A stretch of DNA of 64,000 nt. Origin: Beaufortia kweichowensis. Taxonomy: Eukaryota > Chordata > Actinopteri > Cypriniformes > Gastromyzontidae. This document shows, one piece after another, positions 13,801 through 26,275 of this stretch. The stretch is from contig CM032817.1 in NCBI GenBank assembly GCA_019155185.1, positions 2,970,974 to 3,034,973 on the forward strand, in the 5' to 3' direction. Numbering within the stretch: position 1 is the first letter of the stretch; every line of letters starts with the position of its first letter. The notes below the pieces were generated by a model that saw nothing but the letters and a program-made list of their open reading frames with translations, ran no database searches and was not told the DNA's origin. A program made the translations under genes and the position numbers.

Positions 13801-16800
13801 AAGCTTTCTCAGACAAGCAAGATTTGGTGTAAGTATGGTTTGACATAATATTAGGTCATATTATAAATGAAAGGCATAAAAATACATTATTTTCCCATAA
13901 AACAATAAAACCAAGATGCTCTTTGCAGTAACTAAAACTGTTACTGTATTCACAGATGGACATATAAAAAAAACTGCAAAGTAGGTTAAATTCTGACAGT
14001 CTCTTCCTGAGCACTTGAACGATGATACTAAAGTGCCTGCGGCTTCCGTCAGTTTCCAGGATTATGATGAGTTATTGAGTTTTGGAAAGTGATTTGCAAA
14101 GAGAGTTTTTGCTGAGATAAGCTGGGACAGACTGACACAACTATAAATCAATAGTAGCAAATTACACAAAACTAGGAGAGTTCATATGCAATTAAAACAC
14201 ATGAAATTTGGCCTTGTTTCAAGTTGATTTGATGATGTTGGTAAATCGTAATTACTTATTCAAAACACACTACATTTTACATTTATAGTTGCTGCACAGC
14301 TTTAAACCGAAGGGAAATCTACTAAATATCAAAATGCAACATATATCACAGATCCGTACTTATTATTGCTATCCTCGACTAAATTAAAGACATTAATTAA
14401 ATCACTATATGACATGCATGATGAACTACAAAGTGAATCATTTGTTATTTACAATAACAAATCTAATGTGACATGTTTTCACAAACATAACGAAGGAACA
14501 GTTCACAATTCTAAGACAAGTCTGCTTAAGTCTGAGCAAACTTCAAACTTTTTGTTTTTAGAAATGTTTTCCTTTTCAGTTATGGCTGTGATTGAACTGC
14601 CACCCCAGGCTGCTCTTCCTGTCATGGTAAATTATAGTTCTCATCACTTCATTTGCAATGCAGCAGTACTTCACATTTTTAATTTACTGAAAGAGCTTCG
14701 CACAGCATATTGTTTGAAAGACTCAGGCTAAAAGTCATGCCCGCAGACCGCCCACAGGCCACTGACCAGCTGATAAAAATGACGAGAAAGCTTCTTCCTG
14801 CCTAAGCGAGAAAGTTATCGTCATAATCGTGCATGCTGTTTCAGGAGGACACAAACAAATCTGATGCAAAGACACTTGGGAACAGAGTATTCATTGATCC
14901 CAGTTTTAATGATCAATCATTTTAAGCTTCAGACCTGAGGTCATACTTGTCTTTCAGCCTCCTCTAGTGTTGACATACTCTGATAAAAACTTGCTCAATC
15001 TCTCTTTGCCCTGCAGGCAATAGCTTCAATATCATTTGGCGTCTTAGGACATCATATACTGGTATTTCTGAGATCAGTTGAGTTGTACATTAGTACATGT
15101 TCACCTTCTCATCAGCTTTCTGATACATTTCTAAACCTGTGATAGACTAACAATGACATTTGCTCTAATGGCCACTCTGTAGAGAGGAGATCTTTATTTT
15201 TCGAATTGTCTTTTATATGCTTGCAGAAAAAGTTCAAAACTCAGACTGAGAAACGGGCTCCACACTTTAGTTTAATAGTGTTCATGACGGGTTGGTTTTA
15301 AATTGTTTGTAAAGAGACTAAGGACAATTTGCAACTTCATATATTATTTTGATAAATGAGGCTATTTCAGGCATGCACTATTAAAAAATAAATGCTTTAC
15401 TGAAATAATGAATCATTAATGAGCAACTATAATTTCAGTGTTCTAATTTGCAATTCATTTATAAGTAAACAGCTGGTATTTCGATCCAACACTAAGACGT
15501 AATATTTTATAAATAATTACCTTTACAGACTAATTAATGATTTATTATGAATTAGTCCATAAAAACTAGTGAAACAGGCTCATTTGAACCCAGACATGTG
15601 TGTTATAAACTGGCCAAGACCTGACTTGAGAATATGACATATATACTTATATTATATACTTATATAGTGTGCATACTACATAATAAATAAATCAAAACTG
15701 TACACAACACATACAGTGTAAACCCACAAGGGTGGAGCATGCGCAGAACCTTATGATTGATAAAAACTTTCCTTGTGGGCCTGCTTATGAGTAAAGAAAT
15801 AAACACAAAGCAGTCCATTACTGAAAGCAGGGCATCCGTCAAATGCAGTTAGCTTAAAGACCACAATACAAACATCAGCTGCAAGATTGGTCATTTACTG
15901 GAATAACACATGAGGTTCAGTTTGTTCTACTACAAAAACATTTCAGATGTTTCTCCAGACCAGTGTTTTGGTCAAAATGCAAAAAAGAGAACTACAAAAT
16001 CAAAAACATGTAATAAACAAAGTCTACTATATGAAAACAAAATAATCATGATTAAATATAAAAAATAAAAAAATAAATAAATGAAGCAGAAATTAAATGT
16101 ACGTTTTATGAGAGTTCAGCACCACGGACAGCAACCGACCACAAGAACATTACAGATATTATGACAAGATTATTAATTATGTTACACTTACTGCTCATTA
16201 AACAAACCACGCACATTGATGGCTTTTACGGGGTTTCTATATATTTCACGCGTCCAATCTCTCTTTCTAATTGCTGCACAGACTTCCAAACTTCAACTGC
16301 CAAAATTAACTAGATATTCTCCAAACTTACCTCAAAAGTTCAATATTATGCACACAGTCTCATCTAATAAAAACAATGGTCATATGTTTAGCTTACTTTG
16401 TATTCTTACAATAGTGTTTTAATTTGGAATTTCACTAAAACTCCTGAAATGTCCACAATGTGCCACTGACCATCAAACAAATCATCCTTAAAAAGTTGTC
16501 TTTCACACCATAAGCAGTGCTTTGTTGAAAATGTCAGAGCACCATTCTGAATCTGATTATTTAATTCAGGCGTGTATAAAATATCCAGTTGTACCATACC
16601 TGAAGCTTCAAATGCTGTGACATTTTAAAGGGATTCTAAACAGATGCTTCAGTTTAAACAAGATAAACTCCAGCAGAGAGCGAGTTTAAATCAACAACAC
16701 ATAATAATAAATCCATGTAAATGAGCTGTGGTGTGGAGCTTATTTTACACCCACAACTGCTGAGAGGAGCCCTACAGTTTCTCTGATTTTAGGTTCTGAA

Positions 16801-19009
16801 ATATATTAAGACAGCTTCAAGAACACAGAAAAAAAATCTCTTTGGGAAGAAGAAATTTTGCCGCAGGTTAAAGCTACATTAAATTGAATGTTTCATTACT
16901 GGCTGTGCATTAAAGTAATAATGAAAACTTTTTATTGGCATGTTACCGTTGCCAGTAGCCAACAGCAGTTGGATTTAAAGAGGTCTGAGTTCTAAAACTG
17001 GATACTAAATGAGCACGTCCTTGATTCCTCTCAACAATCTTTTTAGCTAAAAAAAAAAAAGGAGAAAGGCTAATGGACCTTGGCATTCACGAATAGCAGT
17101 GAATTGTTTGGTTTTAAACTGGAATGTCTAATCAGGTATTTGCAACATTCTTCTAACTACTAACTAATTTCGAAAAGCAAATACAAAAGATTTACAATTT
17201 GCATGCCATTTCCAAATGGAATTCTATAAAAAATAATGTTCAAAATGTGCAAGAGGACAATTTTATTTAATGATGTCAAATTCCTTTCAATTCAATATCT
17301 TTCATTTAATTTTTTTATTTAAAAAGCAAATCTAAGCACACATTATTTGAGCTCTCTTCTAAACTTTTCTAAGTAGTACAGTTTTAAGAAAGAGGAAACA
17401 TAAAAAATCCCTCCTTTTAACCTAACTGCTGGCAAGACGACACATAATTTTGATTTTTTAAGAAGCATTCCTAAAATTCTGATTTAGTTTTTAATTATAT
17501 AATAAAATATTATGTTAATATAATGTTCATTAATTTACTGCACATACAAAAGACTGAATTAAAAAATGTAAAAATTTTTTTTAAAGTACAGTAATATTAT
17601 TATTATATTAATTTGTAACTTATATAAATATTTAGTTACAAAAATGAATCACAACTTCATAATCTTTCAGCACTGAGCGATGACATTTTAGAAATAGGGC
17701 TAAAACTTTCCTTTTCTCACAAGAAAACAATTGGAGTATGATGGATATTACAGTTGACCAGCATAGACGGTCATGATAACCTCTTTAAAAATTATATTCA
17801 TCAATCATCTCCATGCTTGATTTAAACCAAATGTTTTCAGGAAACGTAAATGCTATGACGGAAGGTGACTACAATCAATCTGTGACATTCATTCTTAAAA
17901 AAAGAAAAGTTATTGATGAGAAGGACCACATGCTGTATTAAAGAATCCCGGCACAGAGGCCTTGAGGGGTAGAGAGGTGAAAAAAAAATATTTAAGAAAA
18001 ATTGCTTGTGTTTCCTGAAGTTCAGATTATGCTTATCAAAATGTGACAAGACAGAGCTGAGGAGCTGCTGCAATTACTGTAGCTGTCTGCATAGATGAAT
18101 GAGCAGTCACTGTATCTCTCCCTCTCTATTATCTTGCTTGCACGCCCGCTCTCGATTGCCTTGGCATTTTATTATTAATCCTGTGGATTGACTGAATGAG
18201 CAAGAAGACAAGCAGATTCTACAAAGTCTTCTTACATCAAGACCCTCTGACAAATAATAAATCAAAATACACAAATTGAAGTTTTAAGTTGAATTACTAC
18301 AAATCACTGAATAGGAAATTTGATTCACCTTGCATAATAGCTTATTAAGGATTTGTGCGATGATATATTGTAGCTTGAAATAACGTGGTACAAAAAATAG
18401 CACATGATCTGCGTCAATATAAATTATGTTTTAACATGTTAACTGACACCAATTAGATTAGAATTCAACTATAAAGATTCATCTAAAACGGCCCAAATCC
18501 CAAGAATAAAAGAAATGGTGGCCTTTGCAAAACGTTATAATTTATATTTCATGTCTTTAACACAAACTGGGTTAAGATTTTTCTTGATGTTCAGGTACGG
18601 TGTGTTAATTTCCATATGGTGCTTTTGGGCATGTGTTATTCACTGCTCCACCTCTCTACATTTGTCTCGTCTTCTTCTCTTCCCTTCGGCCTCAACGTTT
18701 CATTTTCAACTATAATAGACTCTGATAATGGCATATGAAAAAAGCAACCAAGCAGTTAATTGAGATCAATTGTAGAATAGCCTTACAGTGCTGTAGGAAC
18801 CATCTGCCAAATGCTGTAGTGAGAACAGTCTCTCTCAACAGGGCCGTCTTTAGATCAACTATCAGAAGGTTAATGTGATGTTGTTTTATTTGATTATCCC
18901 CTCCAAGATCTTTCCATTGCAAAAACACTTTGATAAGTAAATAAAGAGCAAGTTGGTTATATGTCCATGTATTTGAAAGAATATAAGCCCTATTAGTATA
19001 ACCAAGACA
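7817..19009. other. intergenic, no gene recognised
   Basis: About 11 kb of AT-rich sequence without recognisable exons on either strand. Only a CCAATCA-family fragment near 10966-11070 was identified. Open frames of up to 135 codons (for example near 11963-12370) show no motif or splice context I recognise. Confidence 0.5.
10966..11070 (+). repeat. interspersed repeat fragment (CCAATCA family), copy 2
   Basis: Contains AGCCAATCAGA twice in tandem, 17 bp apart, followed by GTCAAGTTTTTCAGAGCGC. The same CCAATCA...TCAAGT.TT.CAGAGCGC pattern occurs at 34893-34950, and its complement core at 4078-4290 and 50920-51078. Element ends are not defined. Confidence 0.5.
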
Positions 19010-19262
19010 TTAAAAGGGATAATAAAAATAAAAATCCAGTCGTCGCCATTATGTCATTCAAAACCTGTATTTTAATTTTTGTTTGGAGAAACACAAAACA
19101 AGATATTTTGAGAAATGTCTCAGTGGTTTTGTGTCAATATAATGGAAGTCAATGAGGGACAAAATATTTGAAAAGTTTTGTGATCTGCAAAGGACATAAA
19201 GTCATACAGGTTTGAAATGACATATAGGTAAGGTTTCATTTTTTGGTAAACAATCCCTTTAA
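19010..19262. mobile_element. fold-back MITE (GTTCACCCAAAAAT family), diverged copy 2
   Basis: Shares the interior blocks TTATGTCATTCAAAACCTGT, AAGATATTTTGAGAAATGTC, ATAATGGAAGTCAATGAGG and AAGTCATACAGGTTTGAAAT with the other copies. It ends ...GTAAACAATCCCTTTAA. The terminal repeats have drifted, which suggests an older insertion. Confidence 0.7.
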
Positions 19263-22200
19263 TGGTCAACTAAAGAAAACTGATTTGCATTTGCAAGTCT
19301 TCAGACAACATATACCATCTGAAGTTTTAGTACCTCAAGTACCTTTTCATTTTAACAGCAAGACATGAGTTATGAGACACATATTTACAACTCAGATTTC
19401 ACTGACAGATGGAAACTGGCTCATATTGCATTTAATCCATCACAAAACAATTCTGATCTTTAAAGGTGTGCAAAGAAAAACCCCTGCTAGATTATACCAC
19501 AGTAACAATACACATTCTGTTCCTTCAATATATTTAAGCATTCTTATGATGTTGGTAGGGAGTTTATCTGCTTAATAATCAAGATTTTTGCATTTAAAAA
19601 CCAAGAGCTATAACATGACATCTGCATGTCTTCCACATCTCATCCTTCAGAATCAAAACCTTGTGTTTAGTGGTCCAGTCCCACTCCACAACAAACAGAT
19701 CAAAAAAACGTTCTTCTCCTCATGGGTCATTTACACCAATATAATTCATAACCAACATCTGCTGTTTCCTAAAGCCAAAATATTTCAACCGCCCCTGCTG
19801 ACAAACACAATTATAGAAACAAACAATCCAAATGACTGCTGAATGGACATTGTTCAGTTTCTGCTGCTGAAGTGGAAACGGGTGAGAAAATGTGATATAT
19901 AATCTGTATTCCTGTATCAAGTCAATAATAATGATGGCAGGGGTGGCAATGGCAGGTTCAAGCTGTCTTAGTGGGAAAGGGTTTGCTATTGAGACTGGAC
20001 TTAATGGGCTAGCGCAAGTAACTGACTAGTGTAATCAGATAAAGACTCCTCGTACCTAACAGTACAGTAACAAGGAACTATTTCACTATTTCAGTACTAT
20101 GCCTGAAATAAATACAACTCTGATAGTGAACATTAACAATGACAGATGGGTCACATTATAGACTCTGAGCAACCTATAAAGTGGGATGATGAACTTGTTA
20201 ATGTTGACCTGTATGCACATTTAAAAGAAAGAAGAGTTCTGGCTTAAGTGTGACCTTTGACCTCAATCTTACATGAAAATTATTGAACGCACAAGCACAG
20301 ATGATAGCGTACAGTAAATGGTCACCAATTCTCACATGACGTTTACGGTACATCATTAGTGAGGTCAGAGGTCATGCTTATGCTTGAACTTGACTTACTT
20401 GAACGCACACATGACTTGAGGCCAATGTTCATAGTTTAAAAAGATCATAATTTAGAAATGTGAATACAGATTGCATAAGGGTAATTTATGAGATCATTTT
20501 CATTTTTGAAGCTATTCCTTTTTAAGCAAGGTTACATCTTTCTAATGGCTGATTTATCCTAACCAGACCACAGTCCTTCGCGTTTCAGAAGCAGTTTCAG
20601 AGACCTGCAGACAGATCTTTTTAATCCTCCATCTAATATACTGTAAACACTCACTAATCTCTGTTTCACACATTGTGGTCTCTCTGTATCCCAACACCAG
20701 AGAGTTATTGTTGGAATCAGTTTGACAGAAAACCCAATTTAACCATCAGGTATTAGTCTTAGATTTCCCACAGGCTGTCGGTTGAGCTCATTCGAGTGAT
20801 CCACTGGTCCAAGGTATGTCACAAAGGGTTACACAAACTGTACCATATATAACTTCTAGCAGAAATTGGCATCAAACACACTGTCTGTCAAAAAGAGATA
20901 CTTTAGGAACCAGGGGATTCAAACTGAGATTGGAATTGCAAAAAGCAAGCAACAATATTAATATTCAACATGCAAGTTGTTCAGGAAAAGTCTCTCACAT
21001 TCCCTTTCGCTTCCCCTGTTCTATGTCCGGTCTTGTTTTAATGTTAGTACTTTGTTGGATGAGTCTTTGATTTGTGTTTGACCAGCTTTGAATATGGGTA
21101 GTTGACAAATAAATGTGTGACTGTGTCCTGTGGTATAACAGCAAAAATGTAGAATTTTTTTTAAATAGCATGAGAGATTTATCATCTTTGCTGGAATTAC
21201 AAATAGGATGAGAAGGATTTATCTTACTGTAATTGTTCGTTTTTTTCCTACATTTTTTGTAGGTCACACCATATGATTTTTGTCAACCACCCATAAACTG
21301 AAATTGAACTCGGGTTCCAAGACTTCTTACACCAAAGCGAGTTTATAAAAAAAATAAATATATCTTCATAAACAGTACCCAAACATCTTATTTCAGACGA
21401 CAGTGTGCTGCCCGTTGCCTTCCGCGATGCAATGCTTTTAAAATAACAGAAATAACTGGAACCAGCAAACGTATCATTTTGTTTTTATTCTTCTGTTGCT
21501 CTGTAAACAGTCGTCTGTTCGAAATCACTACGGCTAATGATTATGGAGTCCCGCTGTGTGTAAGTGGCTTACAAAGTTCTTTTGATCCTGTACCTCTGTT
21601 CTCAGATCAGCTCTTCACGGCGAGTTTAGTCGGCTAACAGAAAGTGAAACAGCTTCTGAAGAGCAAAAAAAAAGTTCTACAAAAGTTAACCGAATGAACG
21701 AACAAACGAATGAACAATGGTTGGATGAAGTATAGTTTGATTTCTTAAAAACAAACAGTATGTGGAAGCCCGAGGTCAATTAATGTCTGTCCGATCTCTC
21801 AACTTTGATTTAACAAGCATTTCCACTGTGTCCTGCATTTGAGGACAATATTGCTTTGACAAACCCTTCATTTAATGAGAAGCCCAGAAAACACAGAAAA
21901 TAAGAGACAGAGAACTATTCAGTAAAACCAAAGTCAAGTCTTTTGTAGTTCTTTTTTCCAGTTAAAGCCTAAGAAAAATAAAACATAGTATAACAACTAC
22001 AACTCTTTACAAAAGGGCTGAATCATTATCACAGGGAGAGTTTGCTTGTATTGTTTCCTTTTACTAATTTATAGGATAAGCATAGCAAACCAAACACAAA
22101 CTGTTGTCCTAACTCAAAAACATCAAACTTAAACCCAAGTGAAATAATCCAATTACTTAAAAGTCCATGAAAAAACTAATTGGCCACAACCATTGAAAGA

Positions 22201-22308
22201 ATAAGTACTGATAAAGATACTCATCGGTCTGTTGTCTTCTTTGCTGCTTTGGGTTAGGAAGCAAAAGTCCAGATGAAAAGCCAAATGTCCCCAAGAAGAA
22301 AAATATCT
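19263..22308. other. intergenic, no gene recognised
   Basis: No coding exon, RNA gene or clear repeat border recognised. The segment ends where the LINE 3' tail begins. Confidence 0.5.
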
Positions 22309-22461
22309 TCTTCTTCTTGTTTTAATGGCAGATGACACCCAATGTTAAGGTGTATTACCGCCACCTACTATACTGGAGTATGGACCAGAATGACTAACAG
22401 AAACTTAACCCCCCCCAGAGAGAGAGGGAAGAAAAAATAAAAAAATAAAAAAACTTCTTAA

Positions 22462-23393
22462 CCCCTTCAGACCTGATTTTTTTCTGCTGAGCAAAAAAAA
22501 TATTTCTCAGTTGATTTTTATTCCCTTCCAGCATATAAATAAATGGGGAAAAAAACATTTTTGATAACTCATGTTTTTATTGGTATTTTTTCATGTCCAT
22601 TACAATGGACGCCACGACTAAATGAACGTAAAATGCCATGAAAACTTAGATTAAAAAAGGCCATGTTTTTAACATAGGAGGTTGATGGATTGAATGGGTT
22701 GGATGATTGTGGGCAATTAAACCCCAAGAAATTTTTTTTTTGCATTCAGATATCATGGAACTTCCAAATGCATTGCTAACTTTTAACATTGCAAGCTAAT
22801 AAGAGATCACATACAATTACTAACAAATGGAAAATAACAAAAAATACATCTACTTCGACATTCCCATATACTCTCTCATTTGCATGAGCAGCCTTGAAAG
22901 TTTCTGTGTACAAAGCAATCTTCAGTTTCACACTACTGTGGTATTTTGTTTCTTTGCATGGTGACACTGACTAACTGAGTGCTGGCTAATATCTCTTGAC
23001 TCCTGATGTCCATTGGGATGGACATTAAACTTTGAAAAAATCCTACAACTTAATGAAATGAAATATTTTCAAAATAACTTGAAATATTAACACTTGAAAT
23101 TGTTAAAATTATGCTGGGAGCAAATCTATTAGGCTAGCATGAACATAAATTAACATTTTAATGAAAAATAGGCACTTACTTCCTCCTCTCTCTCGAAAGG
23201 TCAGAGCCATGCTTGTCTTGTCTGATGTCTGAAGCTCTCTCAGATCAAGTTAAAAGTCATTTCTCCATTGTGATTGGATAATCAGGAACCAATCAGTAAT
23301 AAGCATTATTCAAACAATGAAATCAGGACTTTTCATTGGTTTATAACCAGAAATATGTAATGTCCATTCTAATGGACTCCAGGTCTGAAGGGG
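22462..23393. mobile_element. 932-bp TTAA-flanked MITE (piggyBac-like) nested in the LINE 3' UTR
   Basis: Perfect 14-bp terminal inverted repeats: CCCCTTCAGACCTG at 22462-22475 and CAGGTCTGAAGGGG at 23380-23393. TTAA lies directly outside both ends (22458-22461 and 23394-23397), the target-site duplication of piggyBac-type transposons. The interior has no transposase. It carries three short palindromes of the form GTCCATT-n-ATGGAC (near 22597, 23009 and 23362). LINE 3' UTR sequence resumes on both sides, so this insertion is the younger event. Confidence 0.9.
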
Positions 23394-23460
23394 TTAAATA
23401 AATAATAAATCAATAAATAATAAATCAATCAATAAAAAAACACATTACTAAGCCCATCCT

Positions 23461-25093
23461 TTATATCCTATTTATTAACCCAGTTTCCCTCAAAAATACA
23501 ATGAAAGAGTTATAATTTCCTGTTTGACTGAGAATTTGTTTTACATCTAGTATCTCCTGTGGTGTTCTTCTGAGTATTCCTCTTTCTCTAACATATTTTT
23601 GACAGTGGCATAGCACATGTTCTACTGATTCCTCTGCCGGCACACACTCACACAGACCTGTTGGATGTTTCCCGATGACATGCAATGTCGCATTTATTCT
23701 TGTGTGACCCAGTCCTAATCTTGATATTATATTTTCCTCCTTAGTACTTCGCCCTGTCTTCCTCATCCTTCCCACTTCCTTCTGGATGGTATAAAGATGT
23801 TTCCCTGATTCCATTTTTCTTGCCATTTGCAGATGATTTTACTTTTAATTATTGTCTTTATTTCTGTTTTCCTTAATAAAATGCCCATTGTATTATCCTG
23901 CCTGATTCCTTCCTTTGCTAATGAATCTGCTATTTCATTGCCTTTAACTCCTCTGTGGGCCGGTATCCACATAAATGTAACCCTTATATTCAAATTGTGA
24001 AGTCTGAAAAGAGTTTCATATATTTCATTAATTATATCTTGCCTACTTTGGATTGCCTACAAAAGATTGTAAAGAAAGTAATGCTGAACTTGAGTCTGAA
24101 CACAGAATAACTTCGCTTAGTTTAACTTGTTCTACCCAGAGCAGAGCTGTTGCAATTGCTATTAACTCAACTGTATAAACTGCCAGATGATCTGATGTTC
24201 TCCTACTGATGTTTGTAAAGATGGAATGGTAAATGCATATGCTGTTCTTCCTGTAGGGTCTTTAGACCCATCTGTATATACTGCTACATAATTCTGAATG
24301 TATGCTTTCTGATTTAGCCCCATCTTACTTGCTATATCCACCAAGATCCATGCAAAACATTTACTTTTAGCTCTCTCACTCTCCCAACATGGGAGAAGTA
24401 CCTTGGTGGTTGGATTTCTAGCCTCTGTATGTCCTTTTAAATTTGTCTAATAATTCATCATTAGCTGTTCCCTTCGGAAGCACATTGGCAATTCCCCCAT
24501 CTCCACACGCAAAGCAACAACAGGAGTCGCACCACACCGCACCACAACACAATCTCAATGCTTGAGTTTGTACTACTTCTAATTTTTTAATGATGTTTCA
24601 GCTGCCGAACCATATACAAAGCTCCCATAATCCAAAACTGATCTAATCAATGCTATATATACATTTTTCATTGCACCTCTACTCGCTCCCCATTCAGATC
24701 CTGATAAACATCTCATAACATTTACCACCTTCTTACATTTGTTGAGTATATCGTTAATATGTTCAGTCCAATTCAATTTGGAATCAAAACACTCTTTAAC
24801 TTGCTCAATTATTTGTCCATACAATCTTACCTCCATTCCATTGATTTCCTTTTTCTTTCTAGTAAATATTAGTGATTTAGTTTTTTCTACTGAAAACTTA
24901 AAACCCCATGAGTATGACCATTTTTCAACCACATTGATTGACTCTTGTATCCTTATTCTAATGTAATCAACATTCCTTCCCCTTTTCCATAATGCTCCAT
25001 CATCTGCAAAAAGAGATCGATTAATATCAGATGGAACTTGGGAAAAAATCATTTATCTTGATAGAGAAAAGCAATGGACTAATGACACTCCGA
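23461..25093 (-). pseudogene. LINE ORF2 remnant: reverse transcriptase-RNase H-zinc-knuckle-like tail
   Basis: The coding part of the LINE, broken in at least two places. The RT palm motif appears as FADDG. The RNase H acidic residues can be placed in YTDGS, ELIAI and CSDSS, and the downstream His/Asp region in HRGVKGNEIADSLA. The upstream RT fingers and the endonuclease domain are absent through 5' truncation. The C-terminal CxC...H...CHC arrangement resembles the tail common in RNase H-bearing LINEs. No host gene is implied. Confidence 0.85.
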
Positions 25094-25331
25094 GAAAAAA
25101 TATAATCCACACATTATAATAAATAAAATAAAATAAAGTCTCTATTCACAGAGTACACTTTGGGACCACAGCTCTTCAGTTAGGTTAGCAGAAACATGCC
25201 ACCTCACCAAACATGCACCTTTTCAAAATGGCCGCCCTTTCCTTTTTATGGGCTGCTCATCACACTAAAAGTCATTAGCAGCCAACAAAAGTCCCCTTAA
25301 ACAAACTGCACATGAAAACGTTCGAACTCAA

Positions 25332-26275
25332 CACTGTAAAGAAAAATCTATTGTTTTTACGGTGAAATACCGGCAGCTGCAGTTACCAGTAACTCTTCGT
25401 TAAAAATATAGGAAGCATGTATACAATTTAGCAGTTAATAACTGTGAGAAATATGGTGGCAAACTTTTATGGATTATACAAATGTTTTGTATATCTTACA
25501 GTTCTTAACCGTCTATATTACAGCATAGCTTACTGTATTTTACAATTCTTAACCCTTAATTTCTTTAACTGGTATACAAGATAAAACTGTTATAATTCTG
25601 CTTTGTGTCTTTAAATTTACTCAAGTTTACCACCATAATACAGGTAGTAAAATGGATGGCAACATGACGAAGCAGAGTTCATCACAAATGGCCTTTCCAT
25701 AGAAAATATTATTACCACTATAGAAATGGCGCCCAGTGTCATGTACACAAACACAAATCACCATTAGGGTAAAACATGTGACAATTAAAAAATGCTATAA
25801 ACATTGACTTAAACAACATTAAATGAAACCTAAAACACTCTAATATACACATCCGGTAATAAATATTAGAAGAAACATTACTTTTTGAAAGGAAATATTA
25901 ACAAATGTAAAGATTCACGCAGGGAATTATGGGAATGTCCTTTAACAGTTTTTCACCGTAAATTATAGTGTAACTTGTTTTTTTAAATTACAAAAACATC
26001 ATTTTAACATTATTTTACTGTAAAAGTGCACGTATAATCTTGTTGAATATTTTCCAGATTTTTACTGTAAAATATATGGTAATTCAAACCATTTGCTTTT
26101 AAAAATCGCACATTTTACATCATTTTACAGTATAATTAAATGTAATGTTTTGTTAAATCCGATACAGTATTTTACTCTATATGTAAAGGTTTTTCACTGG
26201 TAATCAATTAACAGGTCTTTACTGTAGCATTTTTACATTATTTTTCTGTTAAAATTACAGACATTTTTTACAGTG
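25332..26275. mobile_element. candidate non-autonomous DNA element with CACTGTAAA ends
   Basis: The left end reads CACTGTAAAGAAAAATCT and the right end, read in complement, CACTGTAAAAAATGTCTGT, giving imperfect inverted ends about 944 bp apart. The interior is very AT-rich and packed with TTTTACTGTAA / TTACAGTA-like words in both orientations, plus a single CGGCAGCTGCAG patch near 25370. There is no coding sequence. No convincing target duplication was seen at the borders, so the superfamily is left open. Confidence 0.55.

Larger units (their letters stand above)
22309..25095 (-). mobile_element. 5'-truncated LINE with RT and RNase H (I/Nimb-like)
   Basis: Read on the minus strand, the element begins within reverse transcriptase (SVISPLLFSIKIND, about 25093-25053), continues through the RT catalytic FADDGALW and KTKSLIFTRKKKE (24579-25052), an RNase H domain (YTDGSKD, ELIAIATALLWVEQ, CSDSSS, then WIPAHRGVKGNEIADSLAKE) and a Cys/His-rich C-terminus (LCECVPAEESVEHVLCHC) to about 23461. 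The 3' UTR follows, holding GGTGGCGGTAATACACC and ending in AAGAAGAAGAAG at 22309-22320. RNase H after RT points to the I/Nimb group. Frameshifts near 25050 and 24170 show that it is dead. The abrupt 5' end is typical of incomplete target-primed reverse transcription. A MITE interrupts the 3' UTR at 22462-23393. Confidence 0.85.

Noticed and set aside
14366..14731. Plus open frame of 121 codons
   Set aside because: No domain or repeat similarity recognised and no exon context; likely chance.
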